Shown here: piece after piece, positions 62,387-64,000 of the stretch
Layout: the number at the start of each line of letters is the position of its first letter
How positions within the stretch are numbered: position 1 is the stretch's first letter
Translations under genes and position numbers: made by a program
Source of the DNA: Lachnospiraceae bacterium
Lineage (GTDB): Bacteria; Bacillota; Clostridia; Lachnospirales; Lachnospiraceae
NCBI GenBank assembly: GCA_015057425.1
Contig: SVEL01000014.1
Span: 1 to 64,000, forward strand
Reading direction: 5' to 3'
DNA length: 64,000 nt
Notes under the pieces: model-generated
Told to the model about the DNA's origin: nothing
Database searches by the model: none
Seen by the model: only the letters and a program-made list of their open reading frames with translations

Positions 62387-63925
62387 TTATTTGTTGTTTT
62401 TTTCATTAAATTCTTTAACCATGTTTGCTCTGGCTGCAATTGAACCGCCTGACTTTGTATTTGCTGCTTTCTTTGTTGTCTTAACTTCTTTTTCCTGAAC
62501 AGGAGCTTCTTTTACTACTTCTTTTGCAGTACTTTCTACTGAATTAGCTCTGTAACTGATGCTCTTTGTATTTGACTTTGCAGCTTCAGCAATGCTCTGA
62601 TTAAACTGTTTTCTTCTTTCCATTTTTGCACTTGCCTTTTCAGCGTTTGCATCAATTATTTTCTGAATATCTAAGTTTTTAAAATAAAGATTTACAGCTA
62701 ACTGTTGCAATATCTGGAATACTGAAGAAATAACCCAGTAAACACCAAGACCTGCTGGTAATGACCAACAGAAAAATGCTGAAATAAGAGGCATTGTAAT
62801 ATTCATCATCTTCATAGATGAACCCATTGGGTTATCTGCCATACTCTGACTCTGTGAACCTGATGAAATTTTCATACTTAACCACTGTGATAAATATGAA
62901 AGAATAGGAATTAATATTGCAAGATATTCCTTAAGTCCAAAACTTGTTGAAGGAGATTTACTTAAATCAATTGTAAGGAAATCATAAACCTTTTCTATCT
63001 TCTTTTCATTCTTTTCAACTAATCCAAAAGATGATATATAATCAGCTTTAATTGATGTATAATCAGCATCTTTATATTTTTCAAGTAATTTTATTTTTTT
63101 ATTGTATTCTTCTATCTTAGAAGCGTCTGCTGTAGCATCTAATTTTGCTACTTCATCATTTAAACCTTTTATTAATTTATCCCATTCGTCTGCTGATAAA
63201 TTGTCTAAATAATTTAATAAACCTTCTTCTCCGATAACATCAGCATACATTTTATCAATAACATTTAAATTCTTTTCTGAATATGAAATGTTTGTTAAAG
63301 CATCATATACTTTATCTTTGCTTGACTTATCAAAAGGTAATTTCTTTGATGGTTCAACAAAGTTTTTAATACCTGTAAACTTATATTCTCCATCACCTAA
63401 TATAACTTTATAAACCTGATCAAGTTCTACAATTGAAGTATTATCTTCATATACAACATCAACTATACCTGAATTGTTATCATTGATATATATTTCTCTT
63501 ATATCTGTTACATGATCCGGCATACAACTTATAACTGCATAAAGTGCAAAAAGAATAGGCATCTGTATTAACATCTGTAAGCATCCGCCTGTCTGGGATA
63601 CTCCGTACTTGTCATATAATGCTTTTGTTTCTTCCTGCATTCTCATCATAGAATCCTGGTCATTTTTACCTTTATACTTTTTCTGTATAGCTTGTAATTC
63701 AGGATTGATTAATGATGAAATCTTTGAAAATTTCTGCTGCTTTAATGTAAGAGGGAACATTAAAAGCTTAACAATAAAAGTAAATAAAATAATACATAAA
63801 CCTATGTTAGCAATTCCTACTTTATCTAACATGATATATATAAAATTCATTACATAACCAAGTAAATCTGCTATCTGTTTGATAATTGGCATATCATAAC
63901 AGCTTGATAAAAAAACCGGTAACAT
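62387..63925 (-). CDS. yidC: membrane protein insertase YidC/SpoIIIJ
   Basis: 512 residues, long for a Firmicute (usually about 260-290). A first hydrophobic region with FIVKLLMFPLTLKQQKFSKI and the coiled helical hairpin (PELQAIQKKYKGKNDQDSM) is conserved. An insertion of about 170 residues (about 135-310), extracytoplasmic and charged, separates it from the rest of the core (GLKEYLAILIPILSYLSQ... and the AFFCWSLPAGLGVYWVISSVFQILQQ segment). The tail (about 440-512) is basic with NTKSGGSIAARANMV. GGAGG lies 11 nt before the ATG. Confidence 0.93.
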   Translation of the reverse strand: MLPVFLSSCYDMPIIKQIADLLGYVMNFIYIMLDKVGIANIGLCIILFTFIVKLLMFPLTLKQQKFSKISSLINPELQAIQKKYKGKNDQDSMMRMQEETKALYDKYGVSQTGGCLQMLIQMPILFALYAVISCMPDHVTDIREIYINDNNSGIVDVVYEDNTSIVELDQVYKVILGDGEYKFTGIKNFVEPSKKLPFDKSSKDKVYDALTNISYSEKNLNVIDKMYADVIGEEGLLNYLDNLSADEWDKLIKGLNDEVAKLDATADASKIEEYNKKIKLLEKYKDADYTSIKADYISSFGLVEKNEKKIEKVYDFLTIDLSKSPSTSFGLKEYLAILIPILSYLSQWLSMKISSGSQSQSMADNPMGSSMKMMNITMPLISAFFCWSLPAGLGVYWVISSVFQILQQLAVNLYFKNLDIQKIIDANAEKASAKMERRKQFNQSIAEAAKSNTKSISYRANSVESTAKEVVKEAPVQEKEVKTTKKAANTKSGGSIAARANMVKEFNEKNNK

Positions 63926-63946
63926 TTTTTAATTTTCCTCCTTTTA

Positions 63947-64000
63947 TTACGGGACAGGATCATATCCACCTTTTGAAAATGGATTACATCTTAATATTCT
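63947..64000 (-). CDS. yidD: membrane protein insertion efficiency factor YidD, C-terminal part (partial)
   Basis: The window ends inside this gene. The last 17 codons read RILRCNPFSKGGYDPVP followed by TAA. The HPFS/NPFSKGGxDPVP ending is diagnostic of YidD. It lies directly upstream of yidC in the standard origin-region order, 21 bp from its start. Confidence 0.9.
   Translation of the reverse strand, partial: RILRCNPFSKGGYDPVP

Overview
The window looks like chromosomal DNA of a low-GC, motile, spore-forming Firmicute of the family Lachnospiraceae (Clostridia). The evidence is the codon and base composition, the mix of Lachnospiraceae-type conserved families (DUF5711, DUF3881, DUF5702, DUF6382, TSCPD), a YyaC-type spore protein, a Spo0A-type DNA-binding protein, and a Gram-positive Tad pilus locus with a Flp1-type pilin. 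The genus cannot be fixed from sequence reading alone.

The right end is the origin-proximal block yidD-yidC-jag-mnmE-mnmG-rsmG-(sensor kinase)-parS-parA-parB-DUF4446, all on the minus strand. oriC/dnaA should lie just beyond base 64000, so minus-strand genes here run away from the origin. At the extreme left, two tandem consensus promoters on the minus strand look like rRNA promoters for an operon outside the window.

Layout. 0.1-3.4 kb: rRNA-type promoters and a CvpA / DUF5711 / LysM-MPN-like operon. 3.7-7.9 kb: yyaC, a coiled-coil membrane protein, a PTS EIIC-like permease, a small conserved protein and an EamA transporter. 8.0-14.4 kb: two ECF sigma-factor operons. In one the partner is a membrane-anchored serpin, in the other a membrane-anchored beta-propeller protein. 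Between them lie an orphan membrane protein, a TSCPD protein and a non-coding array of eight phased, alternately oriented TACCTA motifs. 14.6-16.7 kb: luxS-mtnN (activated methyl cycle) and a Cof-type HAD phosphatase. 16.9-18.9 kb: a three-gene regulatory cassette of a receiver-less Spo0A DNA-binding domain, a response regulator and a LuxR-type regulator. 19-30.9 kb: LCP enzyme, DUF3881, tRNA-Arg, a membrane coiled-coil protein with tandem repeats, a degenerate tyrosine recombinase, D,D-carboxypeptidase, trmB, an AI-2E-family permease, tRNA-Lys, hflC-hflK and small HTH/DUF2975 regulators. 31-38.8 kb: an aconitase-family hydratase and a small flagellar group (fliS, flagellin, a FliK-like protein, DUF2508). 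38.9-48.2 kb: a ten-gene Tad/Flp pilus operon, expressed divergently from the flagellar side through back-to-back promoters. 48.2-54.5 kb: rhomboid protease, flavodoxin/SCP2 protein, histidine kinase, HIT protein, murG and small membrane proteins. 54.5-64 kb: the partition and origin block.

The most unusual item is the array at 11583-11811. Eight TACCTA hexamers alternate in orientation, with starts 32, 31, 32, 31, 32, 31 and 32 bp apart. Same-orientation copies are therefore exactly 63 bp apart, and neighbours average 31.5 bp, close to three helical turns. The spacers are unrelated. It lies between two convergent genes and I know of no named element that it matches. Other items worth a second look are the ECF-serpin and ECF-propeller operons, the receiver-less Spo0A cassette, the H-to-Y substitution (Y160) in the kinase beside parS, the recombinase lacking two catalytic residues, and the EIDALL-like tail on a repeat-bearing membrane protein.
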